64,000 nt of DNA from a virus (IMGVR_UViG_3300029922_000017:1-64000); one strand, 5' to 3'. Counted from the stretch's first letter, positions 17,958 through 25,605 are shown. Notes: a model not told the origin generated them from the sequence alone. Numbers and translations: made by a program.

Positions 17958-18139
17958 GATAGTATATCTTCTTTATCCATCCAGAAAAAATCTTCCGAAA
18001 AGGAATAATACATTGTTTTGTTTAAAATTTTATGTAATGCCCGAATATATACATTTCCATTTTTTAAATTAAAAGGTTTACCCAAGAATTCATACGTTGG
18101 GTAGCGGTCAATTATTTCTTTAGACACATATACATTCAT
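17954..18139 (-). CDS. Hypothetical early protein
   Basis: 61 aa, no recognised domain. The ATG lies 8 bases after a TATACT box with TTGACA 16 bases further up. First gene of a short group with the next two. Confidence 0.65.
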   Translation of the reverse strand: MNVYVSKEIIDRYPTYEFLGKPFNLKNGNVYIRALHKILNKTMYYSFSEDFFWMDKEDILS

Positions 18140-18176
18140 TTATGAGAAGTATATATTAAATTGATAAAATGTCAAG

Positions 18177-18341
18177 TTACTTTAGTATTTTCAATACTAG
18201 CTTGGCTTTTTTCAGCTTTGCTTCAGTCTTTTTATACTCTTCTTCCGAAACATTCTTTTTATAATTGCTGCTATTAAGCCTAGTTTCTAGAAATTTGATA
18301 TAGTTTAACTCGTGCTTAAGTCGTTGTTCTTTAGCATTCAT
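18177..18341 (-). CDS. Small coiled-coil protein
   Basis: 54 aa, highly charged with Leu heptads (KEQRLKHELNYIKFLETRL). Its stop lies beside the -35 box of the next gene's promoter and its ATG overlaps the stop of 18338-18595. Confidence 0.6.
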   Translation of the reverse strand: MNAKEQRLKHELNYIKFLETRLNSSNYKKNVSEEEYKKTEAKLKKAKLVLKILK

Positions 18342-18595
18342 GGGTTATCTTTTAAAATTTTACCTTCAACTCCTTGACATTTGTCACATACACAATTTCG
18401 GTAAAGATAACAATCACAGGGATGTTTCTTTTTTGATTGGTCTATAAAATAATCAATCATTTTAGTTATACTCGTAAAATTATCCCTACAATATTTACAA
18501 TCTAAATCATTATGGTCTTTGAAAATAAAGGTGTTAAGCCATCTCAATCTTTGTTTGTCTGTATATCTCATAATATCAATAACAAAACCAACCAT
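18338..18595 (-). CDS. Small zinc-binding protein
   Basis: 85 aa with Cys clusters DCKYC and CDCYLYRNCVCDKC suggesting two zinc sites. Overlaps both neighbours. Function unknown. Confidence 0.6.
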   Translation of the reverse strand: MVGFVIDIMRYTDKQRLRWLNTFIFKDHNDLDCKYCRDNFTSITKMIDYFIDQSKKKHPCDCYLYRNCVCDKCQGVEGKILKDNP

Positions 18596-18872
18596 TACAC
18601 TTTACACATTTAATTCCACCGCCCGAAGCACCAATTACAAAATGTCTACACATTGGGTCGGCATCATATAATTCTTCAGTTTTACAGTTGCTATAGTTTC
18701 TAACTCTCTTTAACAATTCATTAGTTTGTCCGATATCTAATGATTGAAATCCACGGCATTTACATATAGTAACTGGTGATTTTACTTTAATAGTTTCACC
18801 GTGAAATAATTGTTCAACTTCAATTTCTTGAACTTCAAACTCCGTTTCATTATCACATTGAAAGCAAATCAT
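18576..18872 (-). CDS. Zinc-ribbon-like protein
   Basis: 98 aa. CFQCDNETEF at the start and ICKCRGF plus CVKCNGWFC later suggest zinc ribbons. Overlaps the next gene by 20 bases and the upstream one by 4. Confidence 0.6.
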   Translation of the reverse strand: MICFQCDNETEFEVQEIEVEQLFHGETIKVKSPVTICKCRGFQSLDIGQTNELLKRVRNYSNCKTEELYDADPMCRHFVIGASGGGIKCVKCNGWFCY

Positions 18873-18997
18873 AAATTATTTTTTAATTGTTCCGATTTTA
18901 TTTTTCTTCGTTGTTTGTTTTTAGCGGTTCTTAATGATTGAGCAAAGTAATGTTGAGATTTATTTTTTGTATTACGTCTCTTCGTTTTGTTATTCAT
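18869..18997 (-). CDS. Very basic small protein
   Basis: 42 aa, about one third Lys/Arg (MNNKTKRRNTKNKSQ at the start). Ends with ATGA overlap to 18576-18872 and begins 1 base after 18999-19406. Possibly nucleic-acid binding. Confidence 0.55.
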   Translation of the reverse strand: MNNKTKRRNTKNKSQHYFAQSLRTAKNKQRRKIKSEQLKNNL

Positions 18998-18998
18998 A

Positions 18999-19406
18999 TT
19001 AACAATATACCATTTCAATCAATCCTTCACGTTCCAATATATCATATTCTAAACATCCACGTTTTTGTTCCCAAGTTGGTTCCGAATAACCAGCATAAAA
19101 ATTAGTTACTGTTCCATTAAGATGAAGACCCAGCTTCATAAATAAGGTATTGTATTTTTGTTCGGGAGTAATTGCTCCCACACTATCATATAAATCTTTA
19201 AGATATTTATCGGCTTTTTCATTGAATTTTGGTTTCATAATTTTATTTTTACCTCTCATTTTTTGAACATATCCACCATATTTAGAGTAGAATCCATCCT
19301 TAGTCCATCTATAATATCTGCAATTATATTTTTGATAATCTTCTTCAAGAATATCAGCTTTCCATTGCCAGAATGGTTTAATATTAGTTTCCATATATAA
19401 TGTCAT
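18999..19406 (-). CDS. Hypothetical protein
   Basis: 135 aa, aromatic-rich (METNIKPFWQWKADILEEDY), no recognised domain. Two in-frame ATGs (19406 or 19394); the second also fits. First of a chain of overlapping small genes down to 17.5 kb. Confidence 0.6.
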   Translation of the reverse strand: MTLYMETNIKPFWQWKADILEEDYQKYNCRYYRWTKDGFYSKYGGYVQKMRGKNKIMKPKFNEKADKYLKDLYDSVGAITPEQKYNTLFMKLGLHLNGTVTNFYAGYSEPTWEQKRGCLEYDILEREGLIEMVYC

Positions 19407-19485
19407 CAGATTTAATTACCCAATTTTGAGCGAATCCCATAGTTTCAAAACTTTTATTTTCAGATACTTGTATCATGCCATTTGA

Positions 19486-19581
19486 TTATGTTCCCAAATA
19501 ATAATATTTTCCCATATTATTGGCATATTTTCTTCCATTATACATAAATGATATTTCATCACCTTCCGTTAATATTTTCAT
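19486..19581 (-). CDS. Leaderless early peptide
   Basis: 31 aa (MKILTEGDEISFMYNGRKYA at the start). A TTGACT-N16-TATAAT promoter ends 7 bases before the ATG. The reading frame and promoter match the early gene pattern, so I think it is translated. Confidence 0.6.
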   Translation of the reverse strand: MKILTEGDEISFMYNGRKYANNMGKYYYLGT

Positions 19582-19691
19582 ATTTCAAATTATATCACAT
19601 ACATAGAAAAAGTCAAGGTATAAATATTTCTCTACTTTTTCTGTGTTTTTTCTCTACTCAATGATATGTATATACGAAAGGAAATATTATT

Positions 19692-19835
19692 ATGGGAAGA
19701 ACCTTAAAATATAAAACACCAGAAGAAAAAATAAACGCTCGCAAAGAACGGCAGATGAAATATTATTGGAAAAATGTCGAGAAATTAAAAAAAGAGGCAT
19801 TGGAACGTTATTATAAGAGAAAGAATTGTATATGA
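19692..19835 (+). CDS. Short MGR-motif basic protein
   Basis: 47 aa: MGRTLKYKTPEEKINARKER then KYYWKN. The motif recurs at 57686-57880 and at the start of 56976-57473. An AAAGGAAAT Shine-Dalgarno-like sequence precedes the ATG. Overlaps the endonuclease gene at 19832 by 4 bases. Looks like a detached DNA-binding arm. Confidence 0.6.
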   Translation: MGRTLKYKTPEEKINARKERQMKYYWKNVEKLKKEALERYYKRKNCI

Positions 19836-20699
19836 ATAAACAATCAATTTGTAAACATTGCCATAAAGAATTTATTATTGGAAAAAATTGTAAGGGAATA
19901 TATTGTAGTTCCACATGTCATCGATTATCTCGTATTAACACGAATATATTTAATTGTAAATGGTGCGGTGTTGGTGTATCTCGTATGCCATCAGAATTAA
20001 GAAATGTAAACCACGTATTTTGCAATAGTAAATGTGCGGCACACTATAATAATAGTATAAGAAAATGGATATAGACGCACTATAAATTCCTGTAAAAAAA
20101 CTAGCCAGACATTAAAAAATAGAAACCTTAAATTATTTAGTATTGAGATTGAATTGGGGATTAGAAATCCGGTTACACGAGAAAAAATATATAAGAATAA
20201 ATGTATTATGTGCGATGTAAATTTTGAGCGAAATTATATTGCTAAGACGTGTTCTAGAACTTGCTATCTGAAATTGCGTCCGTCAATTGGACGATTGGGA
20301 GGCTTAAAAGCAGCAACGATGCCTTTTCAAATTCGAAGTAGAAGCAAAAATGAAAGATTATTATTTGAATTAATATACCGCAAGTTTCCGGATGCAGTCC
20401 ACAATCGCCGAATGTTTAATGGATATGACGCAGATATAGTTATACCATCGTTGAAATTAGCAATTCACTGGAATGGCGCATGGCATTATACAAACGTATT
20501 AAAATCTGAATATGGACTGAAATTATTACATAAGACCCAATCTAAAAACAAACTACAATTATCAGAGATTGAAAATTGTGGATTTAAAAATTATATTATT
20601 AAAGATATGGGCGGATATAATCCTAAATTTGTAAATCCCGAATTTGAAAAACTACTGGTCCTAATGGAGAATTTCGAAATCTCAACCCCTCCCTTATAA
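19832..20699 (+). pseudogene. Vsr-like endonuclease split by a frameshift
   Basis: Two frames form one protein: residues 1-80 (zinc Cys pairs CKHC and CKWC) end at a TAG at 20072-20074, and the frame shifted near the AGAAAATGG run (about 20058-20068) continues with more Cys pairs and a Vsr-like nuclease core (HNRRMFNGYDADIVIPSLKL, then IHWNGAWHY). The last 15 or so codons are antisense to tRNA-Ile. Either inactivated by an indel or expressed by frameshifting. Confidence 0.65.
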
Positions 20700-20730
20700 A
20701 GAGAACGCTCTGCCTTTGAGCTACATTAGG
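20656..20730 (-). tRNA. tRNA-Ile(TAT)
   Basis: Perfect acceptor CCTAATG/CATTAGG with encoded CCA, D arm GCTC/GAGC, anticodon loop TTTATAA, T loop TTCGAAA. Lies antisense over the 3' end of the plus-strand endonuclease gene. Decodes AUA (unmodified T34 would also read AUG). Confidence 0.8.
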
Positions 20731-20743
20731 TAATTATGACTTT

Positions 20744-20772
20744 ATAATATCACACTATTAGATTAAAGTCAA
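20744..20772 (-). promoter_or_regulatory. Early-type promoter for tRNA-Ile
   Basis: TTGACT (20772-20767), 17 bases, TATTAT (20749-20744), then 13 bases to the 5' end of tRNA-Ile at 20730. Confidence 0.6.
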
Positions 20773-20787
20773 GAAATATTTAACGGG

Positions 20788-20860
20788 TCGTCTCAGAGGT
20801 GGTTGAAACCTCACTGAATACTTTTTGGGAGTATTGCCTCTACTCTTGGGCTATGAGACG
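20788..20860 (-). tRNA. tRNA, unusual anticodon loop (CAA?)
   Basis: Acceptor CGTCTCA/TGAGACG, T arm GAGGT/ACCTC with loop TTCAACC. Anticodon stem ATACT/AGTAT encloses CCCAAAA, which would place C at position 33 and give CAA (Leu) in a class I body. CCA not encoded. May be decayed or use a shifted anticodon. Confidence 0.5.
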
Positions 20861-20863
20861 GGA

Positions 20864-20953
20864 TGGTGCATCTGACTGGACTCGAACCAGTAATTGAGCT
20901 TTCGCTACTCTTCGGTCTAAACGAAGCGGATTTTCCAATTTTCCTACAGATGC
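20864..20953 (-). tRNA. tRNA-Leu(TAG)
   Basis: Acceptor GCATCTG/CAGATGC, CCA encoded, anticodon loop TTTAGAC in CTTCG/CGAAG, variable arm with AGCGAAAGCT hairpin, T loop TTCGAGT. Decodes CUA. Confidence 0.85.
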
Positions 20954-20959
20954 ATTAAA

Positions 20960-21048
20960 TGGTGCGCCTAGCTGGACTTGAACCAGCAGTTGGGATTTCT
21001 CCACGTCAGGGTTTAAAGCTGATATCTATGCCATTCGATTACAGGCGC
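20960..21048 (-). tRNA. tRNA-Leu(TAA)
   Basis: Acceptor GCGCCTG/TAGGCGC, CCA encoded, anticodon loop TTTAAAC, long variable arm, T loop TTCAAGT. Decodes UUA. Confidence 0.85.
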
Positions 21049-21067
21049 ATTAAATTTTTGTCATACC

Positions 21068-21096
21068 ATACTATGACATTTCCTATTAAATGTCAA
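21068..21096 (-). promoter_or_regulatory. Promoter of the Leu tRNA operon
   Basis: TTGACA (21096-21091), 17 bases, TAGTAT (21073-21068), followed after 19 bases by tRNA-Leu(TAA). The motif ATGTCATAGTAT occurs twice around it. The next 170 bases upstream hold no gene that I can support. Confidence 0.65.
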
Positions 21097-21307
21097 GTTA
21101 TACTATGACATTTTAATCTATAAAATATTATATCACCCGCTACTGTAAAGTTTAATTGAAGCACCTTGATATTATCGCAGCCAATCCTCAACTCCGTAGG
21201 TTATCCTCATCTACTAATTCATGCAAGCATTATGCACATTAAGCCAAGCCCAATAATAGACTACTTTATTTTACAGATATGTTACTTTACTATATAGTTA
21301 TAAGTAT

Positions 21308-21799
21308 ATGAATAAAACTCCCACATCTTCAACTAATATTGTTACTGCACCAAAAACTAAACTATTAAGCAATCCCGAATTTTATACTATGTTCGAGCCG
21401 AAAGCTATGTTCGAGCCGAAAGTTGACCATCGATTCGTGGTAAAAGCAACCGATTCAAAAACGAATGAGACATTAATACCTACATTTTTGATAAAATCGA
21501 CTTCAATTCCTAGCTTTTCCTATAATTGGTATGGTGGCAAAAAGTATGAACCTCTAATTCTTAAATTATATAATCCAATTGTGCCATCAGCCACTCAAAT
21601 TGCATATGATATACAAAATAAAAAGTTTAATATAAACATAGCAATTTTAGGACCATTCGGAGATAACGTTGAAGAGTGGGATATATACAATGCCACTATT
21701 AAATCTATAAAATTATCATCTTATGATTGGTCTAATAATGCAGATGTTAATATTATAACTCTTGAATTTAAAATCAAGGATGTTAGATTTTTATATTAA
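21308..21799 (+). CDS. Tail-tube-like protein (gp19-sized)
   Basis: 163 aa, the same length as T4 gp19. After a 40-residue polar start the pattern is beta-rich (FLIKSTSIPSFSYNWYGGKK, then INIAILGPFGDNVEEW and ITLEFKIKDVRF), as in contractile tail tube proteins. A late-type ATATAGTTATAAGTAT element precedes the ATG. It contains a tandem 18-base duplication coding MFEPKA-MFEPKV (21391-21426). It lies alone on the plus strand among tRNAs. Call based on length and pattern. Confidence 0.5.
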   Translation: MNKTPTSSTNIVTAPKTKLLSNPEFYTMFEPKAMFEPKVDHRFVVKATDSKTNETLIPTFLIKSTSIPSFSYNWYGGKKYEPLILKLYNPIVPSATQIAYDIQNKKFNINIAILGPFGDNVEEWDIYNATIKSIKLSSYDWSNNADVNIITLEFKIKDVRFLY

Positions 21800-21805
21800 A
21801 ATTGG

Positions 21806-21898
21806 TGGTTATAATAGGATTTGAACCTATATGGTGGACATCTGGTATGGTGTCGTTTCACCTACTAATAGCGGCTTTACATTTCGCCACTAGGTTAA
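21806..21898 (-). pseudogene. tRNA-like gene without a pairing 5' acceptor
   Basis: The 3' half is clear: T arm ATAGG/CCTAT with loop TTCAAAT, then TATAACC, A, CCA. A D arm GGC/GCC can be seen, but the 5' strand (TAACCTA) cannot pair with TATAACC, and no normal anticodon arm forms; a 7-bp hairpin with loop AAACGA takes its place. Confidence 0.5.
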
Positions 21899-21899
21899 A

Positions 21900-21974
21900 T
21901 GGTGTTCCTACCGAGAATTGAACTCGGATAAATAGATTGAAAGTCTACTGAATTAACCGTTATTCTATAGGAAC
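21900..21974 (-). tRNA. tRNA-Glu(TTC)
   Basis: Acceptor GTTCCTA/TAGGAAC, anticodon loop CTTTCAA, T arm CCGAG/CTCGG with loop TTCAATT, CCA encoded. Decodes GAA/GAG. Confidence 0.88.
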
Positions 21975-21981
21975 TTTAAAG

Positions 21982-22070
21982 TGGAGCAAAGAATTGGAGT
22001 TGAACCAATGATGATGTTTTCACATTAGAGTTTTGCAGACTCTTGCTTTCGACCACTCAGCCATCTCTGC
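21982..22070 (-). tRNA. tRNA-Cys(GCA) with long variable arm
   Basis: Acceptor GCAGAGA/TCTTTGC, discriminator T, CCA encoded. Anticodon stem AGAGT/ACTCT encloses CTGCAAA (GCA). The variable arm is 17 bases with an ATGT-GAAA-ACAT hairpin. The body is Ser-like (GCTGAGTGGTCGAAAGC), while U73 and GCA are Cys identity elements. See findings. Confidence 0.8.
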
Positions 22071-22079
22071 TTAAAATTT

Positions 22080-22169
22080 TCAATCACGCCACCCATACTT
22101 ATCACCGCTGGAGAACACACTCCAGTTTACGGGTCGCCATTGAATGTATGGAGATTTCTGCCACACCAT
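22080..22169 (-). CDS. Small Trp-rich protein
   Basis: 29 aa (MVWQKSPYIQWRPVNWSVFS at the start). Its ATG overlaps the TAA of the HAD gene (TAATG), so it is translationally coupled. Unknown function. Confidence 0.55.
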   Translation of the reverse strand: MVWQKSPYIQWRPVNWSVFSSGDKYGWRD

Positions 22170-22558
22170 TATTTCCGTCCGAAATTTCCTTCGCTACCAT
22201 CTGTTTTCCAGTCATTGGAATAATATGGTAAATTGGAATTCGGCATAACTAACAATCTAACAAAATTTCCGTTGGAAAGATAATTTATAGAATCATCTAT
22301 TAATATATCAATTCCAAGTTCTTCACATAATACCTTTTTACAGTTTTCGCCGTGAGTTGTATAGTCGGCACTAAAAACTATTCCCTCATGCCAGATATTA
22401 TTAAGTTTAAGCATTGCTTCTGCTTTTTCAATTGGCATATCTGTAATGATAAAAACTTTTATTTCAGTCAAATTAACTGTTGTAATTAATACCGAAAATA
22501 AATCTCTAATCTGAGAATGCTTGCTTAAAACTCCACCAATGTCAAACGCTATTTTCAT
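22169..22558 (-). CDS. HAD-like phosphatase/5'-nucleotidase
   Basis: 129 aa. N-terminal MKIAFDIGGVL (HAD motif I), FIITDMPIEKAEAML (motif II) and an acidic motif near IDILIDDSINYLSNG (motif IV). Short for the family and without a large cap domain. Overlaps the next gene by 4 bases. Confidence 0.7.
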   Translation of the reverse strand: MKIAFDIGGVLSKHSQIRDLFSVLITTVNLTEIKVFIITDMPIEKAEAMLKLNNIWHEGIVFSADYTTHGENCKKVLCEELGIDILIDDSINYLSNGNFVRLLVMPNSNLPYYSNDWKTDGSEGNFGRK

Positions 22559-22791
22559 TCTTCATCAATTATAAACGTATGCTGTATTTGAACGACCTTA
22601 TATGGATAAGTCGGTGCAAAATCATTTTCAAATTCGATTAACCAATGGTCTATAACATGAGTCATTCCTTTACCGACTATTTTTCCATATCGGATATCTC
22701 CTTCCGGATAACCGAGACAATTCATATCAACCTTAACCATTTCACCATCTTCAAACGTTGGTTTATTTTCCATTGTATAATGTTTAATCAT
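22555..22791 (-). CDS. Small beta-rich early protein (paralogue pair A)
   Basis: 78 aa from MIKHYTMENKPTFEDGEMVK. The ATG is 6 bases after a perfect TATAAT. About the same length and layout as 22822-23052 (MIKYYTFEHKPEF...ATHIIDKW), so the two are paralogues. Fold may be a small SH3-like barrel (VKVD..G.I.GKG.T). Confidence 0.7.
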   Translation of the reverse strand: MIKHYTMENKPTFEDGEMVKVDMNCLGYPEGDIRYGKIVGKGMTHVIDHWLIEFENDFAPTYPYKVVQIQHTFIIDEE

Positions 22792-22797
22792 TAGCGG

Positions 22798-22825
22798 ATT
22801 ATACCAGACAAACCACAAATGTCAA
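22798..22825 (-). promoter_or_regulatory. Early promoter, leaderless type
   Basis: TTGACA (22825-22820), 16 bases, TATAAT (22803-22798), ATG 6 bases later. The -35 box overlaps the end of the upstream paralogue. Confidence 0.8.
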
Positions 22826-23052
22826 GCCGATTTTAAATCAACGATGCAAGTATGGCCAATATCAATAACTTTTGATATCTTATTGAAAAACACACATCGA
22901 ACAAACCATTTATCAATAATATGAGTTGCTCCTTTACAAACTATTTGTCCAGTTACAAATATAGGATGTGATTTATTTCCACTAATATTAAAATAAACTT
23001 CTTCATTTCTAATAAACTCCGGCTTGTGTTCAAAGGTATAGTATTTAATCAT
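22822..23052 (-). CDS. Small beta-rich early protein (paralogue pair B)
   Basis: 76 aa from MIKYYTFEHKPEFIRNEEVY. Shares the M-I-K-x-Y-T start and the GATHIIDKWFV block (GMTHVIDHWLI in the neighbour). TATACT ends 6 bases before the ATG; the -35 is weak. Tandem duplication. Confidence 0.65.
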   Translation of the reverse strand: MIKYYTFEHKPEFIRNEEVYFNISGNKSHPIFVTGQIVCKGATHIIDKWFVRCVFFNKISKVIDIGHTCIVDLKSA

Positions 23053-23108
23053 GTAAGAAGTATACCACATATCAATTAAGTTGTATATGGGGTGAAATAC
23101 TAATACGG

Positions 23109-23179
23109 AGGGAATGCTCAGAATCGAACTGAGAAATCGAATTTACAAAATTCGTGTTTTACCATTAAACTACAAACCC
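23109..23179 (-). tRNA. tRNA-Thr(TGT)
   Basis: Anticodon loop TTTGTAA in CGAAT/ATTCG, T arm CTCAG/CTGAG with loop TTCGATT. The acceptor GGGTTTG/CATTCCC has two T-T mismatches, so it may be weakly folded. CCA not encoded. Confidence 0.7.
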
Positions 23180-23192
23180 TTGAAATAAAATA

Positions 23193-23363
23193 CTAACTTC
23201 TACATTTAGGACATAACAATTGATTTCCTATAAATTCTAAATAAGGTCTTCCATCATTATCATTAAAAATTGGGACGGCATTATCACGACAATTATCACA
23301 TTCGTCTTGCAATGAATAATTAGCATAATATGTCTGTTCTTCAATTGATAATTCTTTATCCAT
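23193..23363 (-). CDS. Small zinc-ribbon protein
   Basis: 56 aa with CDNC and CPKC pairs (MDKELSIEEQTYYANYSLQD at the start). ATG 23363, TAG 23193. Lies between tRNA-Arg and tRNA-Thr on the same transcript direction. Confidence 0.6.
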   Translation of the reverse strand: MDKELSIEEQTYYANYSLQDECDNCRDNAVPIFNDNDGRPYLEFIGNQLLCPKCRS

Positions 23364-23369
23364 ATATAT

Positions 23370-23445
23370 TGGTGCTCATATCAGGAGTCGAACCTGAAAC
23401 TCAATCTTCGTAGGATTTTATGATATCCAATTTCACCATACGAGC
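23370..23445 (-). tRNA. tRNA-Arg(ACG)
   Basis: Acceptor GCTCGTA/TATGAGC, anticodon loop CTACGAA, T arm TCAGG/CCTGA with loop TTCGACT, CCA encoded. Needs A34-to-I editing by the host TadA to read CGU/CGC/CGA. Confidence 0.85.
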
Positions 23446-23446
23446 A

Positions 23447-23626
23447 TTATCTAATTTTTCCTCCAACATCTAGAGGCCAAGCAGGACATGGGCATTGGCT
23501 TAATCCAATATAACCACTAAAATCTTTTTTCTTATCACACCCACAATATTTTCCATGAGGACCGGTATTTGTTAATACTCGTTCAATATATGTATTATAA
23601 TCAACTTTTTTATCGTCATATTTCAT
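23447..23626 (-). CDS. Small Cys-rich protein
   Basis: 59 aa with CGC and CPCPAW motifs (MKYDDKKVDYNTYIERVLTN at the start). Its ATG overlaps the TGA of 23623-24030. Confidence 0.6.
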   Translation of the reverse strand: MKYDDKKVDYNTYIERVLTNTGPHGKYCGCDKKKDFSGYIGLSQCPCPAWPLDVGGKIR

Positions 23627-24030
23627 AATTTACTATTTTCTACTTGTTTCTTCGCTTCTTCAAATGTTACTGATTTTGGTTGTGCGTCAACTGCGGCTTG
23701 AATTTTCTTACGAACTTCTTGTAACTTTTCATCTTCTTCGAGATATTTCTCAACTTTTCTAAGTGCCGCTTCCGACATAGTTACTCCACCAATTCGATAC
23801 ATCTGCAACAGTGCTTCTTTTTTAGATGTTAACGGTTGATTTAATCTTCCTTCTAATGTTGGCCATTTACACTTTCCGTCGGCATGACCATATTTACAAT
23901 TACATTTTTCTAATTCATCAATATTATATGTTCCATTACAAATGGGACAAATCATATGGTCAGTATTCCAAGGTTCTACTCCTTGACATAGTTCTAATTG
24001 CCTATCACAAATTTTACAATATTTAGTCAT
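23623..24030 (-). CDS. Zinc-finger protein with helical tail
   Basis: 135 aa from MTKYCKICDRQLELCQGVEP. Cys pairs CKIC, CPIC and CKYGHADGKC suggest one or two zinc sites; the rest is a charged helix. I use the ATG at 24030 because it overlaps the stop of 24023-24154, and the longer frame is just that gene read in another frame. Confidence 0.6.
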   Translation of the reverse strand: MTKYCKICDRQLELCQGVEPWNTDHMICPICNGTYNIDELEKCNCKYGHADGKCKWPTLEGRLNQPLTSKKEALLQMYRIGGVTMSEAALRKVEKYLEEDEKLQEVRKKIQAAVDAQPKSVTFEEAKKQVENSKL

Positions 24031-24154
24031 AAAGATGGTCATATTTACCCACAAATTCATACGTATATTTGATTTCACTATATGGCAATGTCCAATTCCA
24101 TAGATGGTATTTTCCATCTGACAATTTATATTGATGAGCATGTATATCGAGCAT
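24023..24154 (-). CDS. Leaderless early peptide
   Basis: 43 aa (MLDIHAHQYKLSDGKYHLWN at the start). The ATG is 6 bases after TATAAT (24166-24161) with TTGACA 16 bases up (24188-24183). Confidence 0.65.
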   Translation of the reverse strand: MLDIHAHQYKLSDGKYHLWNWTLPYSEIKYTYEFVGKYDHLYD

Positions 24155-24160
24155 TGTGCT

Positions 24161-24188
24161 ATTATACCAAATTTAACCTGTTTGTCAA
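24161..24188 (-). promoter_or_regulatory. Early promoter, leaderless type
   Basis: TTGACA-N16-TATAAT-N6-ATG, located between tRNA-Gly and the small gene, so it drives the 24.15-23.4 kb group independently of the tRNAs. Confidence 0.8.
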
Positions 24189-24197
24189 CTTTTTAAT

Positions 24198-24271
24198 TGG
24201 TGCAGTATATCTGGATTGAACAGATGTATGAAACGTGGCAGGTTTCCATTTTACCACTAAATTAATACTGC
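24198..24271 (-). tRNA. tRNA-Gly(GCC)
   Basis: Acceptor GCAGTAT/ATACTGC, anticodon loop CTGCCAC in GAAAC/GTTTC, T loop TTCAATC, CCA encoded. Decodes GGC/GGU. Confidence 0.85.
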
Positions 24272-24276
24272 ATTTA

Positions 24277-24350
24277 TGGAGCCGAATCTGGAGCTTAAAT
24301 CCAGTTTTCTTTTTTACCAAAAAAGAGTAATATCCATATACTAAATCGGC
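24277..24350 (-). tRNA. tRNA-Thr(GGT)
   Basis: Acceptor GCCGATT/ATTCGGC (one T-T mismatch), anticodon loop TTGGTAA in CTTTT/AAAAG, T loop TTTAAGC, CCA encoded. Decodes ACC/ACU. Confidence 0.75.
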
Positions 24351-24361
24351 ATAACGTGTGC

Positions 24362-25087
24362 TTAGTGATTTCCATATTTCATCCGGTATTCTCGTCTAGA
24401 TGAATTTTTATTTTTACTACCATAGTTATCAGTCAACGAATGGCAGTTCCAACATAATAATTGTAGATTTTCAATTCTGTTATTTGATGCGTTTCCATCC
24501 ATATGATGAAGTGTGAGAGGTATATCGGTTTCAATTGACTGGTTAGATGATATATTTTTGATATTCCATTTAGATAAATTACAAGACTCGCATCGAACCC
24601 CACGGATATCAATCAACGCTTTTCGAATTGTATTCCCATTCGACGGGGTGCTTGGAAATAAATTGTTTTTTAATTTATTCATTCGATTTATTCTACTCAG
24701 TTCTGTGCGGCACGAATAACTGCACGTTTTATATTTTGATATTTTGTTGCATATTCTACATTGCTTATCACAATATTCCCCATGTTTAGTTCTATGTATG
24801 TTCATTATTTCTTTGTTATCCAATAACGAACATTTTCGGCTACAATATATCTTTTGTGTTTCCTTCTTCTCATATTGAATAATAACATTGCAACATTTGC
24901 ATATATTTGGATTCTTATAATAATTTGTCCTGTTTCGAATTGCTCGTTGGTGACATTGATATAAAGTAGCACATTTCAGATTGCAGAAAAAATTTTGCCG
25001 TCCAGCTTTCACATATGAGTTATATTCCGGCTCATATTTTTGAAATTCTTGATTGCATTGTTTGCAAATTAAATTTATCGTATTCAT
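24362..25087 (-). CDS. HNH homing endonuclease
   Basis: 241 aa from MNTINLICKQCNQEF. Several zinc Cys pairs (CKQC, CKCC, CRIC, CSYSC) then an HNH core LTLHHMDGNASNNRIENLQLLC with CWNCH. A late-like element (GTTATAGTTATATCT) precedes the start. Inserted between tRNA-Thr genes. Confidence 0.85.
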   Translation of the reverse strand: MNTINLICKQCNQEFQKYEPEYNSYVKAGRQNFFCNLKCATLYQCHQRAIRNRTNYYKNPNICKCCNVIIQYEKKETQKIYCSRKCSLLDNKEIMNIHRTKHGEYCDKQCRICNKISKYKTCSYSCRTELSRINRMNKLKNNLFPSTPSNGNTIRKALIDIRGVRCESCNLSKWNIKNISSNQSIETDIPLTLHHMDGNASNNRIENLQLLCWNCHSLTDNYGSKNKNSSRREYRMKYGNH

Positions 25088-25168
25088 AGATATAACTATA
25101 ACGATAAATAACATAAATGTAAAATATTTTTTATTATTGTTTCAATCATATGGCTGGCTTCCGCAATG

Positions 25169-25241
25169 AGCCGCTTAGTTGAATCGAACAACTATATTAT
25201 CGCTACGAGGGATATGTGTTAGCCTGTTACACCAAAGCGGC
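25169..25241 (-). tRNA. tRNA-Thr(CGT)
   Basis: Acceptor GCCGCTT/AAGCGGC, D arm GTG/CAC, anticodon loop CTCGTAG, T arm GTTG/CAAC with loop TTCGATT. CCA not encoded. Decodes ACG. Confidence 0.8.
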
Positions 25242-25284
25242 GGGTTGACCATATTGTAAACTTCTTGTGGACGGCGGAAAGGAA

Positions 25285-25605
25285 TTAAATAGTATCATGA
25301 ATAGACCATAGAGTTTTATAATCATCTCCATAATCATATTCGACGGCAGTATCACCACATTCAATTGCTAAGTTAATAAGTGCCTTTTTCTGTTTATCAT
25401 TAGGCGGCATTTTTTCATTATGTGCCATCAATACAGCACCCATAAAACATACTCTCATATAGCCGAGTTTCCATGCTTCGTCAATTGCTACCATGCTCTT
25501 TTTTATATTGGTGTAAGAGAATGCTGCATGAGTTCCATTAAGAACAGGTAAAAATTTACCATCTGGAGTTAACCAAGAATATCTATTCTTAGCAATGTCA
25601 ATTCC
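25285..25605 (-). pseudogene. Hypothetical gene with damaged 5' end
   Basis: Open frame of about 106 codons (GIDIAKNRYSWLTPDGKFLP near the start, then MVAIDEAWKLGYMRVCFMGA) but no usable start codon until 25494. Upstream, another frame reads NDITQDIIK after a late-type TATATTTATATATTA element, so the gene seems to have lost its start by one or two indels. Translation from 25494 (69 aa) remains possible. Function unknown. Confidence 0.5.
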
